A stretch of 62,604 nucleotides of DNA from the NCBI GenBank assembly GCA_002344825.1, contig DDUN01000034.1:15171-77774 (forward strand), in the 5' to 3' direction. A program made the translations under genes and the position numbers. Numbering within the stretch: position 1 is the stretch's first letter; each line of letters opens with the position of its first letter. The notes beneath the pieces were generated by a model, which did not search any database, was not told the origin of the DNA, and saw nothing but the letters and a program-made list of their open reading frames with translations. Of the stretch, positions 39,931-47,733 are shown one piece after another. This DNA comes from Candidatus Multiplicimicrobium inquinatum (lineage in GTDB: Bacteria; Omnitrophota; Omnitrophia; Omnitrophales; Aquincolibacteriaceae).

Positions 39931-40896
39931 TTAAAAAATCTGTTTTTTAATTTCATCGTAAATTGCCTTCATACCTGCAGCCCCTTGTTTTTCTATAATT
40001 TTTTCTTTTCTCAAAGAGTCTGCATTAATTTTTCTCAAATACTTTGAAAAGTGTTCCATTTTTATATGTGACAAATCTTTAATTTTAAGATCAGACAAAA
40101 TCTCAGGCAATAATTGAATAAGTTTTCTTAACACTCTTGTTGCATAAAATGGTGAGGTCCCATGCTTCCAACCAGAATTATCGAGGGTTTTGATCGCGGC
40201 CAGATAAATAATAAGCACATTAACCTGCGCTTGAAAATCACCATCGCTAAAAAGTCCTTTTTTGGAAACAATGTTTTTTATCTCAGGTGCCAATGAACCT
40301 TGGCTAACACTATTATCCGGAGCTTCTCCAGTTAGATCTATCCTTTGAAACAATGGACTCTCTTCGTTATTGTAAAGTTCAAAAACCAATTCTACTGCCA
40401 CAATTGCATCATGATCATCTTCAGGACGAACAAGCCTAACTAAATCCCATCTAAGTGAAGATGGAACCCTCTTTTGCGTATCATTTATTTCGAGAAAAAG
40501 CTTTGCCATGCTGGGCTTATCCAATCCACAATGCAAAATGCAAGCATATTGGGCATCAAATTCAGAAAATTTTTGCGAATAGAGCCGATGTTGCCCATCA
40601 ACAACGAGAAATTCGAGACTATTTTCCAACGTAAGCTTTCCACCTCGGATTGGCAAAGTTTTTCTTTGTGTCGCTAGGATAATCGCATTGGGAAATGTGC
40701 GATGATTATCTAATACTGCCGCCGCAATTTGCTTAGCTCTATCAATTTTAACAACTCGCTGAAACCCCTTTTCGGGATTTTCTGATCGCCAATCTGGCCG
40801 GGAATGCTTAAGAAGCCAATTACCACTTATAGTAGCAATATATATAGGTGGATCAGTTTGCAATACAAGGCTATCTACTTGAATGCTTCCGCTCAT
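39931..40896 (-). CDS. DGQHR-domain protein (DndB-like), 321 aa
   Basis: SLEFLVVDGQHRLYSQKF (about 85-102) is the DGQHR motif defining the DndB-like superfamily. NDTQKRVPSSLRWDL follows, as in those proteins (NxxQxxV). DndB regulates phosphorothioate DNA modification, but DndC/D/E are absent here, so this is a stand-alone relative. AAGGAAA precedes ATG 40896. It is the first gene of a tight minus-strand operon with an unknown protein, an adenine methyltransferase and a GIY-YIG remnant. Confidence 0.85.
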   Translation of the reverse strand: MSGSIQVDSLVLQTDPPIYIATISGNWLLKHSRPDWRSENPEKGFQRVVKIDRAKQIAAAVLDNHRTFPNAIILATQRKTLPIRGGKLTLENSLEFLVVDGQHRLYSQKFSEFDAQYACILHCGLDKPSMAKLFLEINDTQKRVPSSLRWDLVRLVRPEDDHDAIVAVELVFELYNNEESPLFQRIDLTGEAPDNSVSQGSLAPEIKNIVSKKGLFSDGDFQAQVNVLIIYLAAIKTLDNSGWKHGTSPFYATRVLRKLIQLLPEILSDLKIKDLSHIKMEHFSKYLRKINADSLRKEKIIEKQGAAGMKAIYDEIKKQIF

Positions 40897-41034
40897 TGTT
40901 TTTTCCTTCAGAGTAAAAGTGTTTCTAAAGACTTGGACTATTCTATGCTAAAAATATTCTGTTCGCATATAAAAAACAAACCTGAAATTTTCAATCGTTA
41001 CGTTTGGTTTCATCGAATACAGGTCGTGCAAACA

Positions 41035-41151
41035 GGCGCTCAAAAGGGCTTAGATGCAAGGAGCGGACGAATAATCGAGGAGGCGTATGTGCTAATACGT
41101 TGACGAGAATTGTGAGGATCGCGACGCCGCAGATGAGCCGTTTTCAGCGTC
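41035..41151. repeat. Intergenic nested-palindrome element, copy B
   Basis: It is a diverged copy of the element at 13295-13417: outer arms GGCGCTCAAAAGGGCTTAGATGC and, at the other end, GCAGATGAGCCGTTTTCAGCGTC in inverted order, with internal GAGGAGGCGTAT and ATACGT forming a second stem. It lies between the DGQHR gene start and the small gene at 41158. Confidence 0.7.
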
Positions 41152-41157
41152 TCGTGC

Positions 41158-41376
41158 TTAAGGACGCTTAAGCGTTTTAACTGCCCATACTATAAAGCGC
41201 AGAATTAAAAACGCAGGATAACTATACAGCCCCGCCCAGAAAAGAAAAGGCACCAATTTCTCTCCCATTTCTCCGAAAACGGAAAAATTAATCATCGCGA
41301 TAAAACACAAAACGCCCCAGGCCACAAACCCGATCAAGATCAACCCTTCCCTGGCCACCGTTTTTTTAAATCCCAT
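41158..41376 (-). CDS. Small two-helix membrane protein, 72 aa
   Basis: Two hydrophobic segments (about 12-32 and 42-64) with charged ends (MGFKKTVAREG, VKTLKRP). ATG 41376 has only a weak ribosome-binding site. No family recognised; it is isolated between a palindromic element and the ORF6N promoter region. Confidence 0.55.
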   Translation of the reverse strand: MGFKKTVAREGLILIGFVAWGVLCFIAMINFSVFGEMGEKLVPFLFWAGLYSYPAFLILRFIVWAVKTLKRP

Positions 41377-41482
41377 TTATGATTTTCCGGTTATTGATCG
41401 CGTGTTTTGGTTCTTAAGCTCGAAAACATTTCTCCTAGCTCCGAAGATTATACTGCAAAGGTGGTCGCAGTTTGTGACTCCC

Positions 41483-41527
41483 AGTCATAAAGGTTATCGC
41501 AAATTGCGATAACCTCCCCTTATGACT
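41483..41527. repeat. Nested palindrome upstream of the ORF6N gene
   Basis: An inner perfect palindrome at 41492-41514 has arms GGTTATCGCAA and TTGCGATAACC around one A. Outer arms AGTCATAA (41483-41490) and TTATGACT (41520-41527) enclose it. It lies 19 bases before the -35 box of the ORF6N promoter and could be an operator or a site for a mobile element. Confidence 0.75.
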
Positions 41528-41545
41528 ACTTGCTGATTAATTATA

Positions 41546-41574
41546 TTTACATATGATTAATACGCATATATAAT
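41546..41574 (+). promoter_or_regulatory. Strong promoter for the ORF6N gene, leaderless
   Basis: TTTACA (41546-41551), a 17-base spacer and TATAAT (41569-41574). The predicted transcription start falls on or within a base or two of ATG 41581, and no ribosome-binding site exists, so the mRNA should be leaderless. Confidence 0.7.
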
Positions 41575-41580
41575 TTAGGC

Positions 41581-42093
41581 ATGAGTAAAACAAGTCCAGC
41601 TAACCCAATTGAGCCAAAGATTCATCTCATCCGCGGGCAGAGAGTCATGCTTGACCACGACTTGGCAGAGCTCTATGGAGTAGAGACCAAAGTTTTAAAA
41701 CAAACAATTAAAAGAAACCGCGAAAGGTTTCCAAGTGACTTCATGCTTGAACTTACCCCACAAGAATTACAAATCTTGAGGTCACAAATTGTGACCTCAA
41801 GTTGGGGCGGACACAGATATCTTCCATTTGCTTTTACAGAACAAGGCGTTTCTATGCTCTCCTCCGTTCTTAAAAGTAAACGCGCGATTCAAGTAAATAT
41901 TGAAATCATGCGAACATTTGTCCGAATTAGGCAAATTGCCCTTACCCACCAAGAACTCTCTGCCAAACTATCTGCACTTGAATCTAAAGTGGGAAAGCAC
42001 GACGAAGACATTCAAGGGATTATTAGAGCCATTCAGCGACTTCTTATCCAAGAAGAAAAGCCCAAACGCAGAATGGGGTTTCACCCAGATTAA
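41581..42093 (+). CDS. ORF6N-domain DNA-binding protein, 170 aa
   Basis: IHLIRGQRVMLDHDLAELYG, KRNRERFPSDFMLELTPQE and HRYLPFAFTEQGVSMLSSVL are the ORF6N signature. The C-terminal 60 residues are coiled-coil-like. ORF6N proteins are phage- and plasmid-linked DNA-binding proteins of uncertain role, often in mobile islands. A perfect 27-base palindrome inside the gene encodes the SQIVTS segment, and related palindromes flank the gene. Expression appears leaderless from the promoter at 41546-41574. Confidence 0.9.
   Translation: MSKTSPANPIEPKIHLIRGQRVMLDHDLAELYGVETKVLKQTIKRNRERFPSDFMLELTPQELQILRSQIVTSSWGGHRYLPFAFTEQGVSMLSSVLKSKRAIQVNIEIMRTFVRIRQIALTHQELSAKLSALESKVGKHDEDIQGIIRAIQRLLIQEEKPKRRMGFHPD
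41775..41801. repeat. Perfect 27-base palindrome inside the ORF6N gene
   Basis: Arms CTTGAGGTCACAA (41775-41787) and TTGTGACCTCAAG (41789-41801) around a central A. It encodes LRSQIVTSS within the ORF6N domain. The core CAAATTG and the GGT(C)..(G)ACC flanks recur in the palindromes upstream and downstream. Confidence 0.9.
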
Positions 42094-42097
42094 TTTT

Positions 42098-42174
42098 CAA
42101 GGTCGCAAAATGCGACCTTGATGTTCCACTTTGGAACATCAAGTATTAATTGGAAGTGCCAAATTGGCATCTCC
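42098..42174. repeat. Three consecutive palindromes downstream of the ORF6N gene
   Basis: CAAGGTCGCA/TGCGACCTTG (42098-42120), then CTTGATGTTCCA/TGGAACATCAAG (42117-42143, sharing four bases with the first), then an imperfect GGAAGTGCCAA/TTGGCATCTCC (about 42152-42174). Each has a 1-3 base centre. They differ in arm sequence but keep the same size and CAAG or CCAA edges. Confidence 0.8.
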
Positions 42175-42205
42175 ATTCGGGGAGTAAAACGAAGATAAAA
42201 GAGAC

Positions 42206-42595
42206 TTAGTTGCCGGCTAAATCGCGCAGAATGTTGGCAAACTCTTTCTTTCTGAGCTTTCCATTTGCCATCGACAAGGTTGCGGAAAGAAGCATCTGCT
42301 TAGGGTCGTGAAGAGAAATTTCATTAATTTCTAAAAATACCAAAGCTGTGGCTAATGCAGTGCGCTTATTACCATCAACGCAGGGGTGGTTTTGACAGAT
42401 GTGAAAGGCATAAGCTGCAGCCATCTCAAATAAATCTTTGTGAAGAAACTCACCGCCAAAAGCCGACTCGGCTTGCGCAACAGCGGACTCAAGCGCGTTG
42501 ATGTCGCGAATATGCGGATCGCCGCCATAGCGAGCAATTTGATCCGCATGGATCTCAACAACTTCTGCCAAAGTCAAAAAAATCGGCTCTTCCAC
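42206..42595 (-). CDS. doc: Doc/Fic-family toxin
   Basis: The 129-residue protein carries HPCVDGNKRTALATALVFL, the Fic motif (HxFx(D/E)GNxR) in the Doc form with Lys-Arg. Doc proteins phosphorylate elongation factor Tu and stop translation. The frame opens with GTG 42595, six bases after the antitoxin stop, so the two are translated together. Partner and order (antitoxin first) are typical, although Phd is the usual antitoxin for Doc. Confidence 0.92.
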   Translation of the reverse strand: MEEPIFLTLAEVVEIHADQIARYGGDPHIRDINALESAVAQAESAFGGEFLHKDLFEMAAAYAFHICQNHPCVDGNKRTALATALVFLEINEISLHDPKQMLLSATLSMANGKLRKKEFANILRDLAGN

Positions 42596-42601
42596 GGAAG
42601 T

Positions 42602-42829
42602 TTACTTCGCGAGCTCTTTTAAAGTTTTTCCATGCCGCTTATTTACTTTAGCAAGCGCCTGTCGCATCCGCTTTTCACGGCCGGAGTCGATAACCGGTGA
42701 AATAATCAAATTCTTGCCGTCAGTTGAAACCTCAAGAGGCGTTTTCTGATCGATTTTCAGAATTTGCAAAATTGCCTTATCAATCACAAGTGCTGAGCTG
42801 TTGCCATGAGCCGTTAAGTGCTTAATCAT
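42602..42829 (-). CDS. AbrB/MazE-type antitoxin, 75 aa
   Basis: MIKHLTAHGNSSALVIDKAI, then LEVSTDGKNLIISPV, is a swapped-hairpin AbrB fold (the usual GNSxAl(V/R)IPK segment with IDK). AAAGGAAG precedes ATG 42829. The basic C-terminus (REKRMRQALAKVNKRHGKT) probably binds the toxin or DNA. It presumably represses this operon and neutralises Doc. Confidence 0.9.
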   Translation of the reverse strand: MIKHLTAHGNSSALVIDKAILQILKIDQKTPLEVSTDGKNLIISPVIDSGREKRMRQALAKVNKRHGKTLKELAK

Positions 42830-42897
42830 ATTAACTTCCTTTGTTACTACAAAGTATATACACCGTTATAACCCCCGTCAAGCACGGGAATGACAAA

Positions 42898-43590
42898 TCA
42901 ACGGGCAGTATCTGACAAAACTTCGAGCCCTGCTCCAAAACTCACGATTCTCGAAGCAATCCCCTCGACCACAGCAGGCTCATGCGTAACAATCAACATC
43001 GTCATTCCCTCGCTCGCAAGATCGCTCATGGCGCGCACAATTTCGCCTTTCATTTCAGGGTCGAGACTGGAAGTAGGCTCATCAAACAAAATAGCTTTGG
43101 GTTTCATGGCAAGCGCACGGGCAATACCCACGCGCTGACGCTGTCCGCCGGATAATTGCTCGGGGTGAAAATTCGCTTTCTCTTCCAGCCCCACTTTCTT
43201 CAAAAGTTTTTGGGCGTCTTCCAACGCTTCTTCTTTTGATTTTCTCAAAACCTGAATGGGCGCCAACGTTAAATTTTCAATCACGGTTAAATGCGGAAAT
43301 AAATTGAAAAACTGAAACACAAAGCCAAGCTGAGTTCTGACAGCGCGAATCGTTTCGCGTTCTTTGCGGCGGTCGAGATTCGCGTTTAAAACATATTTGC
43401 CGACTTCAATACTGCCTTTCTGAAAAGGCTCGAGATAAGTCAGCGAGCGCAATAATGTGCTTTTACCGATACCGGAAGGGCCTTTAAAAACAATCACCTC
43501 GCCTGAATTGATATCTAAAGACAAATCGCGGATGATTTCGTTTTTTCCGTAACTTTTGCCCAAATTTTTAATTTTAATGTACGGAAGCAT
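42898..43590 (-). CDS. Polar amino-acid ABC transporter ATP-binding protein (GlnQ-like)
   Basis: The 230-residue protein shows GPSGIGKST (Walker A), QLGFVFQFFNLFPHLT (Q-loop), LSGGQRQRVGIARAL (signature), AILFDEPTSSLDPE (Walker B) and VTHEP (switch His). FQFFNLFPHLTVIENL is typical of amino-acid importers. The start overlaps the end of the upstream fused binding-protein/permease gene by 17 bases, so the two form one uptake operon. Confidence 0.95.
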   Translation of the reverse strand: MLPYIKIKNLGKSYGKNEIIRDLSLDINSGEVIVFKGPSGIGKSTLLRSLTYLEPFQKGSIEVGKYVLNANLDRRKERETIRAVRTQLGFVFQFFNLFPHLTVIENLTLAPIQVLRKSKEEALEDAQKLLKKVGLEEKANFHPEQLSGGQRQRVGIARALAMKPKAILFDEPTSSLDPEMKGEIVRAMSDLASEGMTMLIVTHEPAVVEGIASRIVSFGAGLEVLSDTAR

Positions 43591-45040
43591 GCTTTTGGTT
43601 TTCCATTCTTCTCGACCACAAAGACAAAGGGAAGCTCATCAAAAAATAAAGCGCCGCGGTGGCGAGACCGAGCTCCAGAAAACGATAAGTCGTTGTCGCG
43701 GCGGTTGTGTACGCGCGCGTCAGTTCCATGACGGTAATAATAGAAACCAGCGAAGTATCTTTAAACAGCGCGATAAAATCATTGGTCGAAGGCGGCAAAA
43801 TAGTGCGCACAGCCTGCGGCACCAATACAAAGCGATGCGCCTGCCAGCCTGTCATACCAAGCGATCGGGCGGCCTCTTCCTGCCCCTTGGGAAGAGAAAG
43901 CAGCCCCGCACGATAGATTTCAGCCTCATAAGCCGCATAGTTAAACCCAAGCCCCAATACGGCCGCGGCAAAGGCCGGTAGCTGAATACCGAGATTGGGC
44001 AAGCCGTAATAAAGCAAATAAAGCTGAATGAGAAGCGGCGTGCCGCGCACGACCTCGACATACACATTGCAGACAGCGCGCACGAAAAAGTTACCGTAAA
44101 GTTTGCCCGCGCAAATCGCGGAACCAACAATGACCGCGATCGCCATCGACAGAAAAGAAAGAATTAATGTCATGCCCGCGCCCAAAAGCAAAAGCTTGCT
44201 GAATTTCATAACGGGATTTTTTTCATGCGCTCTTTTAACATCCCATTGTTTGGGGTCGGCAAGCTTATCTTGCTTTTCATTCCACATATTCCATTTAAGA
44301 TAAATTTCTTTGAGCTCGCCAGATTGAATCAACTGGATCAAAGCTTCATTGATTTTCATTTTCAATTGCGGTGAATCTTTGCGTACGCCCGCGGCGTAAA
44401 TTCCCTCGCCCGCGAGATCGGAAAGGTTCTTTAGTTTGGGATTACCCGCGGCATAAAACGCGGCGATGGGAACATCCATAAACACGGCATCGAGGCGACC
44501 GATTTCAAGATCACGGTAGGCTTCCACCGGTGAGGGATAACCGACGGCGGTGATGTTGCCATCGTCTTCGAGAATTTTATGCGCAAGCGTGGCGGAAAGC
44601 GTGCCGACTTTTTTTCCGTGCAAATCATTGAATGTGCGGATGGCATTATTTTCGGCGCGCACGGTAATTTGCTCTGAGAAAAAATAATACGGAATCGAAA
44701 AATCAATTGCGGCAAGGCGGTCTTGCGTTACTTCAAGGCCGTTAAACACGGCGTCAAAATCATCGCGCAAAAGCGCGGGAACCAGCTGATCCCATTGCAC
44801 GCTGACGAACTTGGCTTGAACACCCAGTTTTTTAGCGAGAGCTTCAACGAGATCAATTTCAAAGCCAATAAGGTTATCGGGCTGATCGGCATCGGGGAAA
44901 ACATAAGGCGCGCCGCCCGCGGCATCGCCACCCCAGCGCAATTCGCCTGTTTTCTGGACACGATCCCAGGCCTCTTCACTATGCGCAAGCACAGGAAAGC
45001 AAAACACCCACATTAAAAGAAAAATCAAATATCGTTTCAT
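43574..45040 (-). CDS. Fused amino-acid ABC transporter: periplasmic binding domain plus permease, 488 aa
   Basis: I choose ATG 45040, which opens the signal peptide (MKRYLIFLLMWVFCFPVLAH); a TTG two codons earlier is possible. Residues about 25-265 are a type 2 solute-binding domain (FEIDLVEALAKKLGV, GKKVGTLSATLAHKIL). About 285-480 form a HisM-type permease with the EAA loop EAARSLGMTGWQAHRFVLVP. The fusion tethers the binding protein to the membrane. TATAAT ends 11 bases before the ATG, without a ribosome-binding site. Confidence 0.93.
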   Translation of the reverse strand: MKRYLIFLLMWVFCFPVLAHSEEAWDRVQKTGELRWGGDAAGGAPYVFPDADQPDNLIGFEIDLVEALAKKLGVQAKFVSVQWDQLVPALLRDDFDAVFNGLEVTQDRLAAIDFSIPYYFFSEQITVRAENNAIRTFNDLHGKKVGTLSATLAHKILEDDGNITAVGYPSPVEAYRDLEIGRLDAVFMDVPIAAFYAAGNPKLKNLSDLAGEGIYAAGVRKDSPQLKMKINEALIQLIQSGELKEIYLKWNMWNEKQDKLADPKQWDVKRAHEKNPVMKFSKLLLLGAGMTLILSFLSMAIAVIVGSAICAGKLYGNFFVRAVCNVYVEVVRGTPLLIQLYLLYYGLPNLGIQLPAFAAAVLGLGFNYAAYEAEIYRAGLLSLPKGQEEAARSLGMTGWQAHRFVLVPQAVRTILPPSTNDFIALFKDTSLVSIITVMELTRAYTTAATTTYRFLELGLATAALYFLMSFPLSLWSRRMENQKHASVH

Positions 45041-45148
45041 AGACAACGAAAATTATAGCTTAAAGGTCAAAGGTTAAATCTAAAAACCACAGTCCAAATC
45101 CCAAAACTGTCCAAGCCACCTTTAACTTTTGAGCTATAGTTCTAACCT

Positions 45149-45177
45149 TTGAGTTTTAACCTTAAACCTATTAGAAT
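45149..45177 (+). promoter_or_regulatory. Promoter of the DUF2237 gene, leaderless type
   Basis: TTGAGT (45149-45154), 17-base spacer, TAGAAT (45172-45177), then ATG at 45184. The expected transcription start coincides with the ATG, and no ribosome-binding site is present. Confidence 0.6.
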
Positions 45178-45183
45178 ACGCCC

Positions 45184-45552
45184 ATGAGCACCGCCAAAAA
45201 TGTCCTCGGAACCGAACTTAAAAGCTGTTGCCAAGATCCCCTCACAGGCTTTTACCGCGACGGATTTTGCAATACCGGACCCGATGATCATGGCTTGCAT
45301 ATCGTTTGCATAGTCGCCACCGCGGAGTTTCTTGAGTTTTCAAAAGCACGGGGCAATGATCTTTCCACCCCTGTAGAAGAATGGGGTTTTCCCGGACTCA
45401 AACCGGGCGATAAGTGGTGTTTATGCGCGTTGCGCTGGAAAGAAGCTTATGACGCGGGCAAAGCGCCGCAGGTAGATTTGGAAGCCACGCATATTTCCGC
45501 TCTCGAACATCTCGATTTATCCGCTCTCAAGCAATTTGCCGTTCAGAAGTAG
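45184..45552 (+). CDS. DUF2237 family protein, 122 aa
   Basis: NVLGTELKSCCQDPLTGFYRDGFCNT, then GLHIVCIVATAEFLEFSKARGNDLSTPVEEWGFPGLKPGDKWCLCALRWKEA (shown in part), is a nearly full-length DUF2237 protein. Cys residues at C..C and WCLC are conserved. The family is widespread and its function is not established. It is the only gene here on the plus strand between the ABC and Feo operons. Confidence 0.88.
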   Translation: MSTAKNVLGTELKSCCQDPLTGFYRDGFCNTGPDDHGLHIVCIVATAEFLEFSKARGNDLSTPVEEWGFPGLKPGDKWCLCALRWKEAYDAGKAPQVDLEATHISALEHLDLSALKQFAVQK

Positions 45553-45553
45553 T

Positions 45554-45652
45554 TTACTTCTCGCAACATTTCTTTTTGCGCCGGTTTTTCCAAATCAAAT
45601 AAATTATTGCTGCGGCAACAATCCCTAACGCGATAACTTCCGAGATATCCAT
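45554..45652 (-). CDS. FeoB-associated Cys-rich membrane microprotein, 32 aa
   Basis: MDISEVIALGIVAAAIIYLI followed by WKNRRKKKCCEK: one membrane helix, a basic patch and a Cys pair, matching the small FeoB-associated family. It lies three bases after the zinc-ribbon gene and at the end of the Feo operon. It may stabilise FeoB or handle iron; unproven. Confidence 0.75.
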   Translation of the reverse strand: MDISEVIALGIVAAAIIYLIWKNRRKKKCCEK

Positions 45653-45655
45653 TTT

Positions 45656-45763
45656 TTATCCGCAACCTGGTGAGCCGTAATTAAAATCTTGTCCACACTT
45701 CGGGCATTCGCCTTTTTTAAAAGCCTCATCGTCAATTTCAGCTTTACAGTTGCGGCATTCCAT
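45656..45763 (-). CDS. Zinc-ribbon microprotein of the Feo operon, 35 aa
   Basis: MECRNCKAEIDDEAFKKGEC and then PKCG give two CxxC pairs of a zinc or iron ribbon, followed by a Cys near the end (GSPGCG). The ATG overlaps the FeoB stop (ATGA), so it is translated from the Feo mRNA. It could be a metal sensor or chaperone; no direct evidence. Confidence 0.7.
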   Translation of the reverse strand: MECRNCKAEIDDEAFKKGECPKCGQDFNYGSPGCG

Positions 45764-47733
45764 CAAAACCCCAGCAACTTACCTATCTGATGGACGGCGA
45801 ACGCGCCAAGCCATGCGAGCACGGTCATATACCCAACCATGAAAAGCGGCCAACCCCATCCGCCGGTTTCGCGCTTCACAATCGCCACGGTCGACATGCA
45901 TTGGCAAGCCAACACAAAGAAAACCATAATGCCCACGGCCACGAGCGGCGTATAAACAGGCTCGCCAGTAACAGGGTCTTTTTCCTTACGCAATGCGTCC
46001 ATTAAATCGACCGAATTTTCATCCGCTTCGTCGCCGACATTATAAATAATGGCGAGCGTACTCACTAAAACTTCACGCGCGGCGAAAGAAGAAACCAGAC
46101 CAATGCCGATTTTCCAATCAAACCCGAGCGGACGGATCACAGGCTCGATAAAATGCCCAAGCTTGCCCGCGAAACTGGCTTTCAGCTGTTCACTCGCCTC
46201 TTCATGGTCGATCAGGTGCAATTTTGTTTTTAAATCATCGGCCTGCATCGACTGCGCGGCGTCTTTGCGCTGAACTTCATAACGGAAAGCAATGTCGGAA
46301 CTTTTCGGATAACTCGCCAAAAACCAAAGAATGATCGAAAGCACAAAAATCGTCGTTCCCGCGTTTTTGATAAATTCGCGGCCGCGATCCCACATGACTA
46401 ACAGCACATTTTGAAAACGCGGCACGCGGTATGGCGGCATTTCCAGCAGAAACGGCGTACGGTTGCCTTTTAAAAGCGTCTTTTTAAAAATAGCGGCAAC
46501 GGTTAAGCCCGCAAAAATACTGAGAAAATACATCGCAAAAAGCGTTACGCCTTTGAGATTAAAAATTCCAAAAACTTTTTCCGCGGGAATAAACGCGCCG
46601 ATCATCAGCGCGTAAACGGGCAAGCGCGCACTGCAGCTCATAAGCGGTGCCGTCATAATCGTGGCAATGCGATCATTTTTGTCGGGAATCGTGCGGGCCG
46701 CCATAATGCCCGGAATTGCGCAGGCAAAAGAACTGAGTAAAGGCAAAAAGGCTTTCCCGTTTAGCCCCACTTTTTTCATAAGGCGGTCGAGCACAAACGC
46801 GGCGCGTGCCATGTAACCGAAGTCTTCAAAAAATGCGATAAAGAAAAACAGGAGGAAAATCTGCGGCACAAAAACGATCACATTGCCTACACCGGCAATC
46901 ACCCCATCCACAACCAAACTTTCCAGTTGTCCGTCGGGAAGAATATTCGCCGCAAATCGCCCCACCATATCGACACCATTTGAAATCAAATCCATCAGCG
47001 GAGTTGCCCACGAGAAAATCGACTGAAAGATCACGGCCATCACGGCGCAGAAAATAATCCAGCCAAAAAAAGGATGCGTTAAAACATCGTCGATTTTATG
47101 TGAAAGCGTTTTGACGGCAATGCCGGGCTCTTTCACAAACCGGGCGGTCAGCTCATCCACTTTTTGATAAATTTCGGCCGGGGTTTTGCTCGTCACATCA
47201 AAAGGCAATACCGGGCGCCGGGGCTGATTCAATCCGGCCGTAATCGCACGCCGCAACCCTTCAATTCCGATACCCAAAGCACCTTCAGTGACAACCGTTT
47301 CCAAACCAAAAGTGTTTTTGATTTGCTCCAAATCAATCTGCTTACCGCTTTGCTGAGCCTCGTCCCACATATTTAAAACCAAAATCGCGGGCAACCCGGA
47401 TGCCATCACTTGCAACGCGAAATAAAGATTACGGCTGAAATTATTCGCATCCATCACGATCACGATTAAATCGGGTTTTTCCGCGCCGTCCTGCTTGCCT
47501 TCCAAAACATTGCGCACAATTTCTTCGTCGGGAGATTGCGGATGCAAACTGTAGGCTCCGGGTAAATCAAAAATATCGGTATGATCAGCGCCCTTAAGTC
47601 TGCCCCATTTTTTTTCGACCGTAACGCCGGGATAGTTCGCGGTAGTGTGGCGCAGACCGGTTAAAGCATTAAAGAGCGTGGTTTTGCCCACATTGGGATT
47701 GCCGAGCAAAGCGACGGTTTGGATGTGGCTCAT
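45763..47733 (-). CDS. feoB: Ferrous-iron transporter FeoB
   Basis: The 656-residue protein has an N-terminal GTPase: GNPNVGKTTLFNALTG (G1), ANYPGVTVEKK (G2), DLPGAYSLHP (G3), NMWDEA (G4, where NxxD is usual). The helical spacer follows, then the membrane region with two Gate domains and FACAIPGIMAARTIPD. It takes up Fe(II) across the inner membrane. Length is a little short of the classical 750-780, as in many anaerobes. The start overlaps the FeoA stop. Confidence 0.95.
   Translation of the reverse strand: MSHIQTVALLGNPNVGKTTLFNALTGLRHTTANYPGVTVEKKWGRLKGADHTDIFDLPGAYSLHPQSPDEEIVRNVLEGKQDGAEKPDLIVIVMDANNFSRNLYFALQVMASGLPAILVLNMWDEAQQSGKQIDLEQIKNTFGLETVVTEGALGIGIEGLRRAITAGLNQPRRPVLPFDVTSKTPAEIYQKVDELTARFVKEPGIAVKTLSHKIDDVLTHPFFGWIIFCAVMAVIFQSIFSWATPLMDLISNGVDMVGRFAANILPDGQLESLVVDGVIAGVGNVIVFVPQIFLLFFFIAFFEDFGYMARAAFVLDRLMKKVGLNGKAFLPLLSSFACAIPGIMAARTIPDKNDRIATIMTAPLMSCSARLPVYALMIGAFIPAEKVFGIFNLKGVTLFAMYFLSIFAGLTVAAIFKKTLLKGNRTPFLLEMPPYRVPRFQNVLLVMWDRGREFIKNAGTTIFVLSIILWFLASYPKSSDIAFRYEVQRKDAAQSMQADDLKTKLHLIDHEEASEQLKASFAGKLGHFIEPVIRPLGFDWKIGIGLVSSFAAREVLVSTLAIIYNVGDEADENSVDLMDALRKEKDPVTGEPVYTPLVAVGIMVFFVLACQCMSTVAIVKRETGGWGWPLFMVGYMTVLAWLGAFAVHQIGKLLGF

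Noticed and set aside
42098..42174. Reading the palindromes after the ORF6N gene as an ordinary terminator
   Set aside because: No T-tract follows any stem, and the same type of palindrome is also found upstream and inside the gene, so termination alone does not explain them.
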